Shown: positions 25,094 through 34,656 of the stretch, piece by piece | Position numbering within the stretch: the stretch's first letter is position 1 | Layout: each line of letters begins with the position of its first letter | From: Blasia pusilla | Lineage: Eukaryota; Marchantiophyta; Marchantiopsida; Blasiales | NCBI GenBank assembly: GCA_050084515.1 | Contig: CM114274.1 | Location: forward strand, 25,730,001-25,794,000 | Length of the DNA stretch: 64,000 bases | Reading direction: 5' to 3' | Translations under genes and position numbers: made by a program | Notes under the pieces: model-generated | The model's database searches: none | Told to the model about the DNA's origin: nothing | Seen by the model: the letters and a program-made list of their open reading frames with translations, nothing else

Positions 25094-25999
25094 CCCCCCA
25101 AGGTGGATGAAGCACTCTTGCAAAGTTTCACCCAAAATGGAGTTTGGACCACAAGCTCAAAAATTACAAAGTCCTTTTTTGACCCAAATCACTAAACCTT
25201 GAATTAGAAGAAAGTGTGTTGGATTCTCAACATCCACTTCTCTGAGCACCATTAATTTGATCGGTCCCTTTGTATAAGGAAAAGCTTAGATTGATGGTTC
25301 CGACTTAGACGTCGAAGGAGTCATAGTAATATGACGTAGGTGGTTTCTAGAGTAGTGTCACTAGGATTGCCTAACCCTATATTTTTGCATCAGGGTGAAA
25401 AATTTTCTATTAATAGAAACAAAGAAATATAGGTAAAAAACCCTAGTTTCCCGAGTAGTGAAATAGTCGGGAGCCGCAACGGTAGCGCATTTTCGTATGT
25501 CGAGTCATCTCCATGTTGAGGTTCCATCGAAGCTCTTCTGTGAGCCCACGGTCGGACTAGGCCACATTGTATCTCTAAGTTTTGTAAAGATTTCAGTGAT
25601 TTTGTCACTTTTTGTTTTCTTTCAAAGTCTTCTCATTTTTCATCTTGTCCAACTTTCCCATCTTTGGTTCAAATTGGGCTCACATGATCCCCAAGGTGGA
25701 TCTAGCGGTCTTGCAAATTTTTACCAAAAATGGAGTTGTGACCAAAATCTCAAAAATTGGTAAGTAAGTTTTTGACCCAAACCATTAAACCTTGAATGCA
25801 AAGGAGGTTTTATCATTTTTCATCTTGTCTAACTTTCCCATCTTGAGTTGAAATTTGGCCCACATTGTCCCCAAGGTGGATGAAGCACTCTTGCAAAGTT
25901 TCAAGAAGAATGGAGTTGTGATCACAAGCTCAAAATTCACAAAGTCCTTTTTGGACCCAAACCATTAAACCTTTAATGAAAAGAAGGTCTTTTCAGTTT
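25094..25999 (+). repeat. 180-bp tandem array, left block
   Basis: Monomers share CCTTGAATGAAAAGAAGGTC, TTTTTCATCTTGTCCAACTT, AAGGTGGATGAAGCACTC and TTTTTGGACCCAAACCATTA in order, spaced about 180 bp. About 2.5 monomers are present, split by ~400 bp of unrelated DNA at 25,206-25,603. The array continues in the same orientation at 36,922 beyond the gypsy insertion. Confidence 0.85.
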
Positions 26000-26639
26000 T
26001 GTCATGCGTATACACATCGCTACAAAATATACATCGCTGTCATCGAACACACACACAAACACACACAATCCCATGCTAACTCATGGCATCCATACACAGA
26101 GGCAAGAAGTACCAAAATATCTCCAATAAAGTAAGATCCAATCTCTCTCTACTCCATCTCACACCATAGCTCTCAAAGGTGTGCATTCTCTCTCAAGTCA
26201 AACCAAACCCACTCTCCTAATGAGAGGCTTGGGTTACACTCACAAGGCAAGGGACCATAGCTCCGCCGCCTTATGCCAAGAGGTTCAACAAAGAGAGAAT
26301 GAGCTCTCAAGCTCTCTCTCTTGGATGTATACCCCCTTCCCTCTCCCAAGCCCTCTCAACGGTAATCTATGCTCGCAGGTCATCTCCTTGGCTCTTGACC
26401 TGTTGTAGCGGGTCAAGGGCCACTTACCAAAGTAGAAAGTCAACTATCCCCAACATGGAAACTTACTTGAAATAGTAAGTTTCTCTATATGGCGCCAAAT
26501 GAGCCAAAACTAAGGGGAAACCTGGTCTCTCATATTTCCCGGGGCCTCAACATGTCATCCTAGACCTCTTGGGCATGTTCTCCACTACTCGTGCAGACGC
26601 TGTGCTAGATCCCACTGATCTATCCTAACAGTCGTGATA
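26000..26639 (-). repeat. Gypsy left (3') LTR
   Basis: 640 bp: a 128-bp outer part (TGTCATGCGTATACAC...) plus 512 bp shared with the right LTR. It ends GTGATA where the right copy has GTGACA. Its sequence includes AGCTCTCAAGCTCTCTCTCT and a palindromic GAAACTTACTTGAAATAGTAAGTTTC. Confidence 0.8.
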
Positions 26640-26641
26640 GT

Positions 26642-26760
26642 TGTCGTGCGCATACACATCGCTACACAACATACATCACTGTCATCAAACACACACACGA
26701 TCCCATGCTAACTCATGGCATCCATACACAGAGGCGAGAAGTACCAAAATATCTCCAATC
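26642..26760. repeat. Partial LTR duplication inside the gypsy element
   Basis: TGTCGTGCGCATACACATCG... repeats the first ~115-120 bp of the left LTR, two bases after that LTR ends, and stops at TATCTCCAAT before a C-rich stretch (CGCCCCCCTAG). The right LTR lacks this segment altogether. Confidence 0.8.
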
Positions 26761-26951
26761 GCCCCCCTAGCTAGTGGTTAGGTCCCTCTAACTCTAGATA
26801 GCCATCTATCCCTACCTACCACGACATACATCTCTAAGATGCTAAGAGCAGAAAGGCCGGGTGCTCATGTGGCCCCATCGTTAGTCGCCTTCCTATCATC
26901 CATGTCACAGAAAAAGACAGAATCGAAACCTACCTAGTATCTCCTCTATGT

Positions 26952-27095
26952 ACATCAGGGACACATCCATCATTCCCGAGGAACCCTAGTGAGAGGTGGC
27001 GTCAGACATGCTATATGCCAACCTCTCGAACATCCATCATAGACTAGCATCGTAGCCGCACCACGAGCAGAACCACACAACATATAACGCAAGCC
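26952..27095 (-). pseudogene. PHD-finger-like module C-terminal to gypsy integrase
   Basis: Minus-strand translation gives GLRYMLCGSARGAA, TMLVYDGCSRGWHIACLTPP, then WMCP, stop, C. The spacing follows the PHD C4-H-C3 plan (C..C, C..C, H..C, W.CP.C) and the GW-H-C-L-PPL core is diagnostic. Two expected zinc ligands are Tyr (TAT), one step from TGT, and two TGA stops lie near the end, so it is decayed. PHD fingers commonly bind histone H3 tails; a targeting or reading role here is inference. Confidence 0.75.
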
Positions 27096-27454
27096 TACAT
27101 GAACTCTACTGAGCTTGGATATATTGTACCATCAATGTTAGGAAGGTGACATGGTGCAAAATTACGCACATGGTCCTTTCATACCATACCATCGCGTCCC
27201 TCTAGCAAGAGAACACCGGATGGCAAAACGTCATGCACTCTCAGGATAGTACGTCCTGTAGTCACATCCAACATCGTTGGTGCTGTCTGCTATAAGAAGA
27301 CATAATCTCCTTAATGAAACCTCCAGATAGTTGGTCGATAACCACCACCCTGAATAATCGCATATCTCAAGATATACCACTGCTGCGCAATCGCCAAGTT
27401 CTCGAACGACATGGGCATCACTCTCCGAAACAACTCAGCCCTCTGAGAACATGC
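27096..27454 (-). pseudogene. Gypsy integrase C-terminal linker
   Basis: Reads CSQRAELFRRVMPMSFENLA, then GGGYRPTIWRF, TILRVHDVLPSGVLLLEGRD and DHVRNFAPCHLPN with several stops. It is an SH3-like/GPY-type integrase tail leading into the PHD-like finger, in largely continuous order. Confidence 0.65.
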
Positions 27455-28345
27455 TCACATCCATACATCTGGGTCATCAAGGTCCAGCACCTCACCAACA
27501 TCTCGAAGAATGGCAGCAGGTAAATCTGGCTCTTGGCCATAAAGTAGCAAGTAAGGTGAAAAAGACGCTAAGGATGCCTGCCTGTTGAATCTGTATCCCA
27601 TCGCCAACCACGACAACTGGAGGTCCCAATCTCCAAGGTGACCTCTCTGCAAGCCATACTTGCGTAAATCCCTCTTCACCATCTGCACAACTCTCTTTGC
27701 TAATCCATCCGCCTCGAGATGATCTCGCAGTCGTACGGTGGTCGATCAGCGCCTGATCACATAAAGCCTCGAACTCACCGCGAAAATTGATACCCTGGTC
27801 TGTCAACACCTCAGCCGGTGCACCATAATGACTCAACACTCGATCTAGGAAGGCATATGCTACTCCCTCACTCGCTTTGTCAGGCAATGTAACCAACTTG
27901 ATCCACTTTGAGAAGTGCTCGACCATCACCAATACATAACGACTGTAACGCTCTGTCAAAGGCAAAGGTTCTGCAAAATCCAAAATCCATCTATACCCTA
28001 AGCCCATGATTGGTAATGGATGCAACTGTGGAGTCGAAGCATTGAACGATGCTCAGACCCGATCACACACCATGCACCTGGCAACAAACTGCTAAACATT
28101 AGTCTGTATGCCTCGCCACCAATACTGAATTTGGAGCAAGTTGTACGTCCGCTTCACCCCAAAGTGACCCAACTCCTCATGGGCATGCTGCACTAGTCAT
28201 GCTCTCTGTGAAGGATGCAGCACTACGCGTACTCTACCATCCTCCCAAACCCTCAAAACATGTGTCCCCTCCCAATGGAACCGTCTAGCCCGCTATAGGA
28301 TCCGATCCCGCTCTCTAGCACCACGGTGCTTGCAACGCTGCTAGT
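27455..28345 (-). pseudogene. Gypsy integrase
   Basis: The zinc-binding HHCC part reads QHAHEELGHFGVKRTYN, YWWRGIQTN and CMVCD. The catalytic core follows: WILDFAEPLPL (first Asp), YVLVMVEHFSKW, VLTDQGINFRGEF (second Asp). A frame change comes near 27,690 and GHLGDWDLQLSWLAMGYRFN closes it. The catalytic Glu lies in the damaged stretch between. It inserts element cDNA into host DNA; this copy is broken. Confidence 0.85.
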
Positions 28346-28507
28346 AGGAAGGTACTTCTAGACTACTCCATCATCATGAATATCTCGGCCACCTGTCATC
28401 TCCTCACTGGCCTCGGGATCCAAGGACTCTCCACTAGACCTCGCCATCGAAGTCTCCACACTCTGGCTCTCTATAGCCAACATGCCTAAATAGGCTGACG
28501 CGTGCCA

Positions 28508-29002
28508 TCATGGCATTGACTCCTCATCACTCTCTCCATGCCATCGAGCTCCAGCCGCATCTCGCTGACTCAAGCATGGGTTACGACTCAACCCATCTAC
28601 ATCCTGGTTGAGCGTCCCAGGTCTATGTACCATCTGAAAATCATAGTCCTGCAACAATAAAGCCCATCTCGCAAGCTTCCCCGTAAGCTTGTCGGACTCC
28701 ATTAACCACTTCAGTGGTTGATGATCAGTGATGATGGTAAAGGGATTGTTGAATAAGTAACACCTGAAATGCGCGACAGCCCACACTGCAGCCAAGCACT
28801 CACCCTCATACAAGCTGTACTTCGCCTCTGCAGCGTTGTTCGAGCGACTAGCGTAAGCCACCATGAACTCTCTACCCTCATCATCATGGTGGGTGAGCAC
28901 CGCTCCAAGCCCCAACATGCTCCAATCTGTGTGCAACTGGAAAGGACGCCCCCTGATCGGTCCCCTCAAGATGGGCGTGGACGTCAACCTATCCTTGAGC
29001 AA
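28508..29002 (-). pseudogene. Gypsy RNase H domain
   Basis: 164 codons open. FQLHTDWSMLGLGAVL (first Asp), YSLYEGECLAAVWAVAHF (Glu), PFTIITDHQPLKWLM (second Asp), LARWALLLQDYDF, HRPGTLNQDVDGLSRNP. All landmarks of the Ty3/gypsy RNase H are present. Frame differs from the RT start, so indels intervene. Confidence 0.9.
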
Positions 29003-29034
29003 CTAAAATGCTTGCTCCTGCTCATTCCCCTAGT

Positions 29035-30014
29035 GCCACTCGTGATCCACCTTGGTCAGCAAGGTTAGCGGCTTTGCAATCGAACTGAATTCCTTGACGT
29101 ACCGCTGATAGAAGTTCGCCAATCCCATGAATGCACAAACATGACTCACATCTGTAGGGCATGGAATGCGTGAGATAGCCTCTACCTTCATCTACTGAAC
29201 ACCAAGGCTCCCTGGGTACATCGTATGATCCAAGTACTCAATCTGGTTGTAGAAGAACTTGCACTTGCCTGGATGTAGCTTCAGCCCATGTCATTGCAAT
29301 CGTCGAAACATCTTCTTTAGATGTTGCTCATGCTCCTCAACCATGGCGCTAAAGACTACGATGTCATCAATATAACACCTAGCAAAATCCAAACCAGCCA
29401 AGATCCTATCCATGACCCTCTGAAACTCAACCATGGCGTTATTTAACCCAAATGGTAAGAACCGCCACTGGTACAAAAAATCCTTCTCGTGAGGATCGAT
29501 GCCCCAAAATGCCGTCTTCGCTTGTCCTCGGATCTGATAGGTAGTTGATGGTATTGGGCTCGCAAATCCAATGAATGGAAGACCCTGCGTGACCAATTGC
29601 ATCAAAGATCTCCTCAGGGGTGGGCATGGCATACCTATCGGACTTCGTCTGCCAATTGATAGGTCGGTAATCCCCACACGTCCGCCTATCTGTCTAGTTG
29701 CCATGCACATCCTTCTTAGCGGGCATGACAGTGGCAGATGCATACTCCCCATGCGACATCTTCACTAGTTCTGCTCCGACCAAGTCCTGGCGGCTACTCT
29801 AAATCAGAGCCCTCTCCATATCACTGTACCTGTAGAGTCGTTGGAAGATCAGCGTATCACTCGACAACTCAATTCGGATCCCCAATCCCTTCAGCGTACC
29901 CAAATCCTCCATGCTAAACGCAAAGCAACTCCTATAACGCCTAAGGAAATGATGTATCCGGCGCCGCTCTCCTCCTATCAACTTAGGGCCCATATCTAGC
30001 TCCCAAGTCTCCAT
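29035..30014 (-). pseudogene. Gypsy reverse transcriptase
   Basis: Begins METWELDMGPKL and FAFSMEDLGTLKG, then FQRLYRYSDMERALI, stop, HGEYASATVMPAKKDVHGN, TCGDYRPINWQTKSDRYAMP. After frame changes come TAFWGIDPHEKDFLYQW, FLPFGLNNAMVEFQRVMD and the catalytic box CYIDDIVVF near 29,360. A thumb/connection segment continues to 29,035. The first part (29,799-30,014) is in the same frame as the upstream methyltransferase, consistent with a single pol reading frame in the ancestor. Confidence 0.92.
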
Positions 30015-30339
30015 CGTGACTACGGTAGGACTCTCCGGCGCGAGTATCGGTTGTTGCTATGGTGCAACCCCATCTCGAACAACAACACTCGGCTGCTCTC
30101 CTGCAGCCAACTGCAAACTCTGATCTCCTCCACGTGCAGTGCCCAGAACCACGCTCGATGTTGTGGCTATCATCTCATGGCGTACCTGCTAAACATTCCA
30201 AGAAGTCCAAGGGTGTCTCTCCCGATCTCCCCTGGTGTGTAGATCTCCTTGGGTCTCGCCCCAAGCCACTGCCTCCACCATCTCGGTAGGCATGGGGCTC
30301 ACCAACGCAACCGCTGTGATCTGTCGCGATCTCCTATGG

Positions 30340-31355
30340 CGCTGCTCAGCCACTCCCAAGCTGAGGATCCATGTCAAGCAGTTCAAGTCCATTGCCTGAC
30401 CCAAGACATGGCGTCATGATGCCTCTGACACTAACGGTATTGCCGTCACTCCTGTGGGAAATCCCATCACTCGCTCTCTCTCGCCGGCGTTGGGCTCCAG
30501 AAACCGCTGCACCTGGTCATCCCAAACCAAGCCAGAACCGACCTCCTTGTATGCATAGGAAGTGGAAAAACTCACAAACGTGGGCAAGGCTGCTCGCGGC
30601 CTACCTACCCTGTTGACCACAGTCAACTGTGGTCGATCATCATGCCTCACTGCCTCTGATTGACGACCTGGATCTAGAATGGAATCCACTAACAAATGGG
30701 AGGGGCGCTCCACTCTCGCATACGCCCTCCGTAACACCGCATGTGGCACCAAGGTGGTCCACCATAGACGCGAGCGATGGGCTCTAGAACCTACACTTGC
30801 CGCATCCAAGAACACTGCTTGGCCGATCGAGGCACACACTTGATGAGCACTTGTCACCACCCCTGACCTGGAGTCTCCTAAGATTGGCACATTCTCTAGA
30901 ATGTAGGCTAGAGAACGAGACTGGTGCTCGTGCAATTGCCGTAAGACCCTCAACATCTCCAAAAACAACATGGACCGAGTGTTAGCCAAACCACTGCCTT
31001 GTCCAACACTCGATTGGCCCTGACATGGCCAACGGGCAATGACCAAATCAATAGTCCCTACCCGCTCTAAGTCCTGTGCCCCTAGCAACCAAATATCCCT
31101 CGGTAGGGAACTCTAGTACCCCTGTACCGCGGACACAGACAATAAGTGGGGAAAACATAGGCATAACTGCGCCATATGTTGTAGTGAGACGCGCCTCGAA
31201 ACATCATCACTCTCCACATACAGGTACTGCTGCATTCGCACTCCTGCCTGCAAAACAGCAGCTAACCTGGTGCTAATCCCTCCAAAGAGATGTAACACTC
31301 GAATACCCTCCTCCGAGATACACCACACAATGGGTGTGGTATCCAAGGATGTCAT
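30340..31355 (-). pseudogene. C5-cytosine DNA methyltransferase domain within gypsy pol
   Basis: One minus-strand frame, interrupted only by TAG (31113-31115) and TGA (30414-30416), carries the C5-MTase motifs in order. Motif I: GIRVLHLFGGISTRLAAVL (~31,300). Motif II-like: YVESDD. Motif IV: DLVIARWPCQGQSS with the catalytic Cys codon at 31,023-31,025. Motif VI: ENVP (30,888). Motif VIII-like: SRAHRSRLWWTTL (~30,770). Motif IX/pre-X: GERERVMGFPTGVT. Motif X, just past the TGA: HVLGQAMDLNCLTWIL. It would transfer methyl groups from AdoMet to cytosine C5. The HR.R..W and ER..GFP forms look nearer DNMT3/DRM-type than DNMT1/CMT enzymes, by eye only. It sits between protease and RT, in frame with RT. 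Confidence 0.88.
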
Positions 31356-31696
31356 CGTACCACTCCCTGCTACCTCGGGTTCCTCAGACGCATCAGGCTT
31401 CGGTGCAAACGCCTTGCTCCACGTGGTCTACACGTGCTCATCTGCCAATCGTCGAAGCTCCTCTGTCGAGCCCCACAAGGGCACCTCTCCTCCACGGAAT
31501 GATGCGGCTACCATAACACTCCTCTCCATAGAAATGTCAAGAACTGGAGTATCCTCTGTATGGACATATCCCTCAATAATTCACTGGGCCAAGTGATGGC
31601 ACTGCTAAATGCTGCTAAGGTTGCCACCTAACCTGGCCGTCCCTCGATCACTACACCTATGAATCAAACGGGTAATGAGATAAGGCACCCATCACC

Positions 31697-33029
31697 TTAC
31701 TGCCATCCTGACCTATAGGACGCTGACTCCTCCCAGTAATTCAGGGAAAACCCCATCGGGTATAACACTGCTTCACCAACCAAGACGTTGTAGGACTCTA
31801 CATCAGTCATTATCGTCTTGGCTCGCACCACGGACTCATCTATAAGATGTTCCGGGCGAATCCTCACCACAACCTCCTGTCGGATGATATACTGTGTAGT
31901 ACTTGTTCCATCCAAGGATATCTGTATCTGGAATGGACAACGCTCCACATCGGCTCTTGTCAAGCCCAATCCTCTGAATGACGCTGTCGTATAGTAAAAT
32001 CAGCCAGTGTGTAAACTCCTTCCTCGTTAAGTGTTAGATAGAATTTTATTAGTATTAAGTAAATTAGCTTAGGAAAAGGAAATTCCCATGTTTAAACCTC
32101 TTTATAGTGCCTCTTTGATGCGGGCCCAACTTTAGGAAAAGAGGTAATAAATAAAAGATGACTTTATAAAAGTAAAGTAGTGAGGTTGGTGTCCTTATTT
32201 AGCAATCCATGGACATCAATAGGCTTGCTCAAGTAGGGTTTAACACTAGTTATGTTATCTTCCTCGTGTACAAGCGTAAAGTAGTTTATAGGGATTTTAA
32301 AGTTAAGAATTTCGGGGTCCGATGTTACGAAGAAGTGATCGCCTCGACACGTCCATTTGTGATACCTATCGTGAGAGAATGGAGAGTATACATAATAATT
32401 TTGTATTGAAAAAGGAGAACTTCTTAGAGAGTTCACCTTGCATCGACCATGTTGCCGTAGCTAGAAGGCCTATCCTTACTCGAAGAAAGGCTCTCGACAC
32501 GACAACGCTTTCCCCAACATCAGGGGTTGCGCTCATGAATCTAACAAGACGCGCTGCGGACTAAAAGCTCTACCTCCGGGACTCACCAAATAGAAGACCT
32601 CTCCTCGGTTCTCTAGCAATACAACACCAAGAGAAGCCATGGCACGCTCTATCGCGGGTCTAGCGGACATCTCCGCCATCCTAGCAGCCGCAGCCTGCCA
32701 TGAATCTAATGTGGACGGCTCTAGCATCGGCTCCAAGGGCAGGTCCATCACCTCCTCTGCAATCACCTCTGAATGTGATGCAAGAATTACAACTCCGCGC
32801 TCACATAGTGAAACGGCCAACCAAAAGCCTCGGCGGGCGTATCCCCCAACCTCATAACATCGAAAGCAGAAAATAACATCGGAAGCAGAAAGTAAAGGAG
32901 TGCGGTACAAAACGGTGGCCGCCTCCAACAACGTGCTCGACATATGCCCCTCATGAGTATCAACAATAGGAGTCGTTTTACTCGCTTCTCCCATCGCCCT
33001 CTGTGCCTGCACACCAACAACATCACCAA
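31697..33029 (-). pseudogene. Gypsy protease, split by a solo LTR
   Basis: Reading down from 33,029: a linker (IERAMASLGVVLLENRGEVF), then SPGGRAFSPQRVLLDS, stop, AQPLMLGK (the stop replaces the Gly of the D-S-G active site). The reading is interrupted at 32,504 by a 520-bp insertion and resumes at 31,984 with SFRGLGLTRADVERCPFQI and TIMTDVESYNVLVGEAVLYP. With one copy of the 4-bp duplication removed the frame is continuous. The pattern is that of a retroviral-type aspartic protease. Confidence 0.82.
31985..32504 (+). mobile_element. Solo-LTR-like insertion in the gypsy protease
   Basis: 520 bp with TGTCG at the left end and CGACA at the right end, flanked by ACGC on both sides. Excising it plus one ACGC rejoins the protease frame exactly. 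Its first ~120 bp recur at 5,868-5,990. No coding content is recognised, so it is a solo LTR or a very short non-autonomous element. It is the youngest identified event in the nest. Confidence 0.88.
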
Positions 33030-33312
33030 CTCTCTAAGAACTTTGATGAGGATCCATCGATGGGGTCCTCATCGCTCCGGACAACGTGAAAGATTGAGGA
33101 AGCCTAGTCTTTTTTCAGGCTTACCCCCGTCGTGGATCCAACTTTGCAGCTGCTCCACGCGTCACAACTACGGCTGCCTCCATGTGGGCAACCCCGCACA
33201 TCCAACCAGGATCCTCCATATCTTTGGCTGCTTCATATGATGTCGATGCCACGGATCCGGCATCGGGTAACCTCAATGCCATAGCGGCAATCTGCTCCTG
33301 TAGCTGCTGTAT

Positions 33313-34656
33313 CTAAGCAGCCATCCCAACCACACGTCCGGCGTCTCCCTTGGCGCATCTAGGTGGTGGTACTCTACATCCTCCACGGGCAGCTCCACCA
33401 CCATGTCGGGCAACTCCAGCTCCTCGTCCCCCAATGGGACCACTTGGTGCACGATCTCTAGGCCCACCCGAGCCGGCTACTCGCTCTGGTGCCCCCTCTG
33501 GCCCTCGGTCTGGACGTAACTCAGGATGAAAAGTGAAACACCTGGCGCATGTATGACCATACCTCTGACAATAGTCACACTGATAACCTCTTGGTGCAGC
33601 ACCATCTCCTCCTCCATGCTGAGGCACACGTCCATGACCTTGACAAGTGCAATCGCGTTGATGATGGGCTCCACCACATGACCAACAAGTCATAGTAGGC
33701 GGCTGCTGCTGAGCCGCATATGAAGGCGTAGGTCTTTGTGGCAAGGCCTTCCGGTATCCTCCCTGAGCTCGTGGTGCCACAGTTGACCTATCTTGGAGTC
33801 CCATTGCTGCACAGATGGTGTAGACAATCATGATTGCTCTCGCCCAGAACCCATGGTGGCTACACTCTCCTCCGCCATGTTGCGCTCAATGTTCTCGACG
33901 GTCCTAAAAACATCTCTCAACGTAGGGGAGGTGTTCATAAGAAGCACCCCTCCCTTTTTGTGTCCGCAGGTCCGGTCCAAAGATCGCGTACCATGACTGG
34001 ATAGCCTGAGCCTCTGTCACCCCCTGAGTGACGTTAATCAACTGGCGCAAGCAAGTGTAAGCCTCACGCAAACTCTCACCTAGGCGCCTTTGGAAGTCGT
34101 GGATGCTCCGTAACTTCTCCGTCTGTACCCCTTGGTAGCCCGCCCTCAACTCAGCAAAGAACTCAACCACAGGGTTGAACCTGGGACGAACCCAACTAGA
34201 CGGTGCAACTACTCCTGTGCGAGTGACCCCTCCTAAAACGTTACTAGTAGAAGAGGAAGTAGCCTCTCCTGACTCCTCCTCCTCATCTGGGAACGACTCC
34301 GTCCATGACACAAAATGTGGGTCGTAGTAGAGCCTCCACGCCTTGATCTCACGTGCATATCTCTGAGAGAACTCATGGTAATCGTCAATGGGCGCCCCCT
34401 CTAAATGCTGGAATATACCGTTCCATGCTGTAAATGGGTTGAACTCTCTAGAGTTCTTGGCCCGCTGGGAGTCGCACCAACTCCTAAACTCTGCTATGAA
34501 ATCATGCAACTCAATCATCCCTACTGCACCTGAAAACCTACGCGGTCCTTTACCCCGGTCGTCCATCTTGTACGCCCAACTGGTAGGACCACGCACAATG
34601 TGTGGCGATGTGCTCACAGACTTCTCTACACCCTCCCCCTTTTCTGACGATGACAC
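33313..34656 (-). pseudogene. Gypsy gag with two zinc knuckles
   Basis: 34656-33904 encodes the capsid region (FIAEFRSWCDSQR; FNPFTAWNGIFQHLEG; FFAELRAGYQGVQTEKLRS; DFQRRLGESLREAYTCLRQL). After a short break, 33831-33313 encodes two CCHC knuckles, CWSCGGAHHQRDC and CDYCQRYGHTCARC, followed by a Gly/Arg/Pro-rich tail. The parts share frame modulo stops. It would form the particle and bind element RNA. Confidence 0.85.

Noticed and set aside
30340-31355. Methyltransferase as an independent host gene or bacterial contamination
   Set aside because: It lies between protease and RT, same strand and in RT frame, inside TSD-flanked LTR boundaries; no introns, promoter or bacterial flanks.
30371-31596. 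Plus-strand ORFs across the methyltransferase region
   Set aside because: They are shadows of the minus-strand MTase frame and have no motif of their own.
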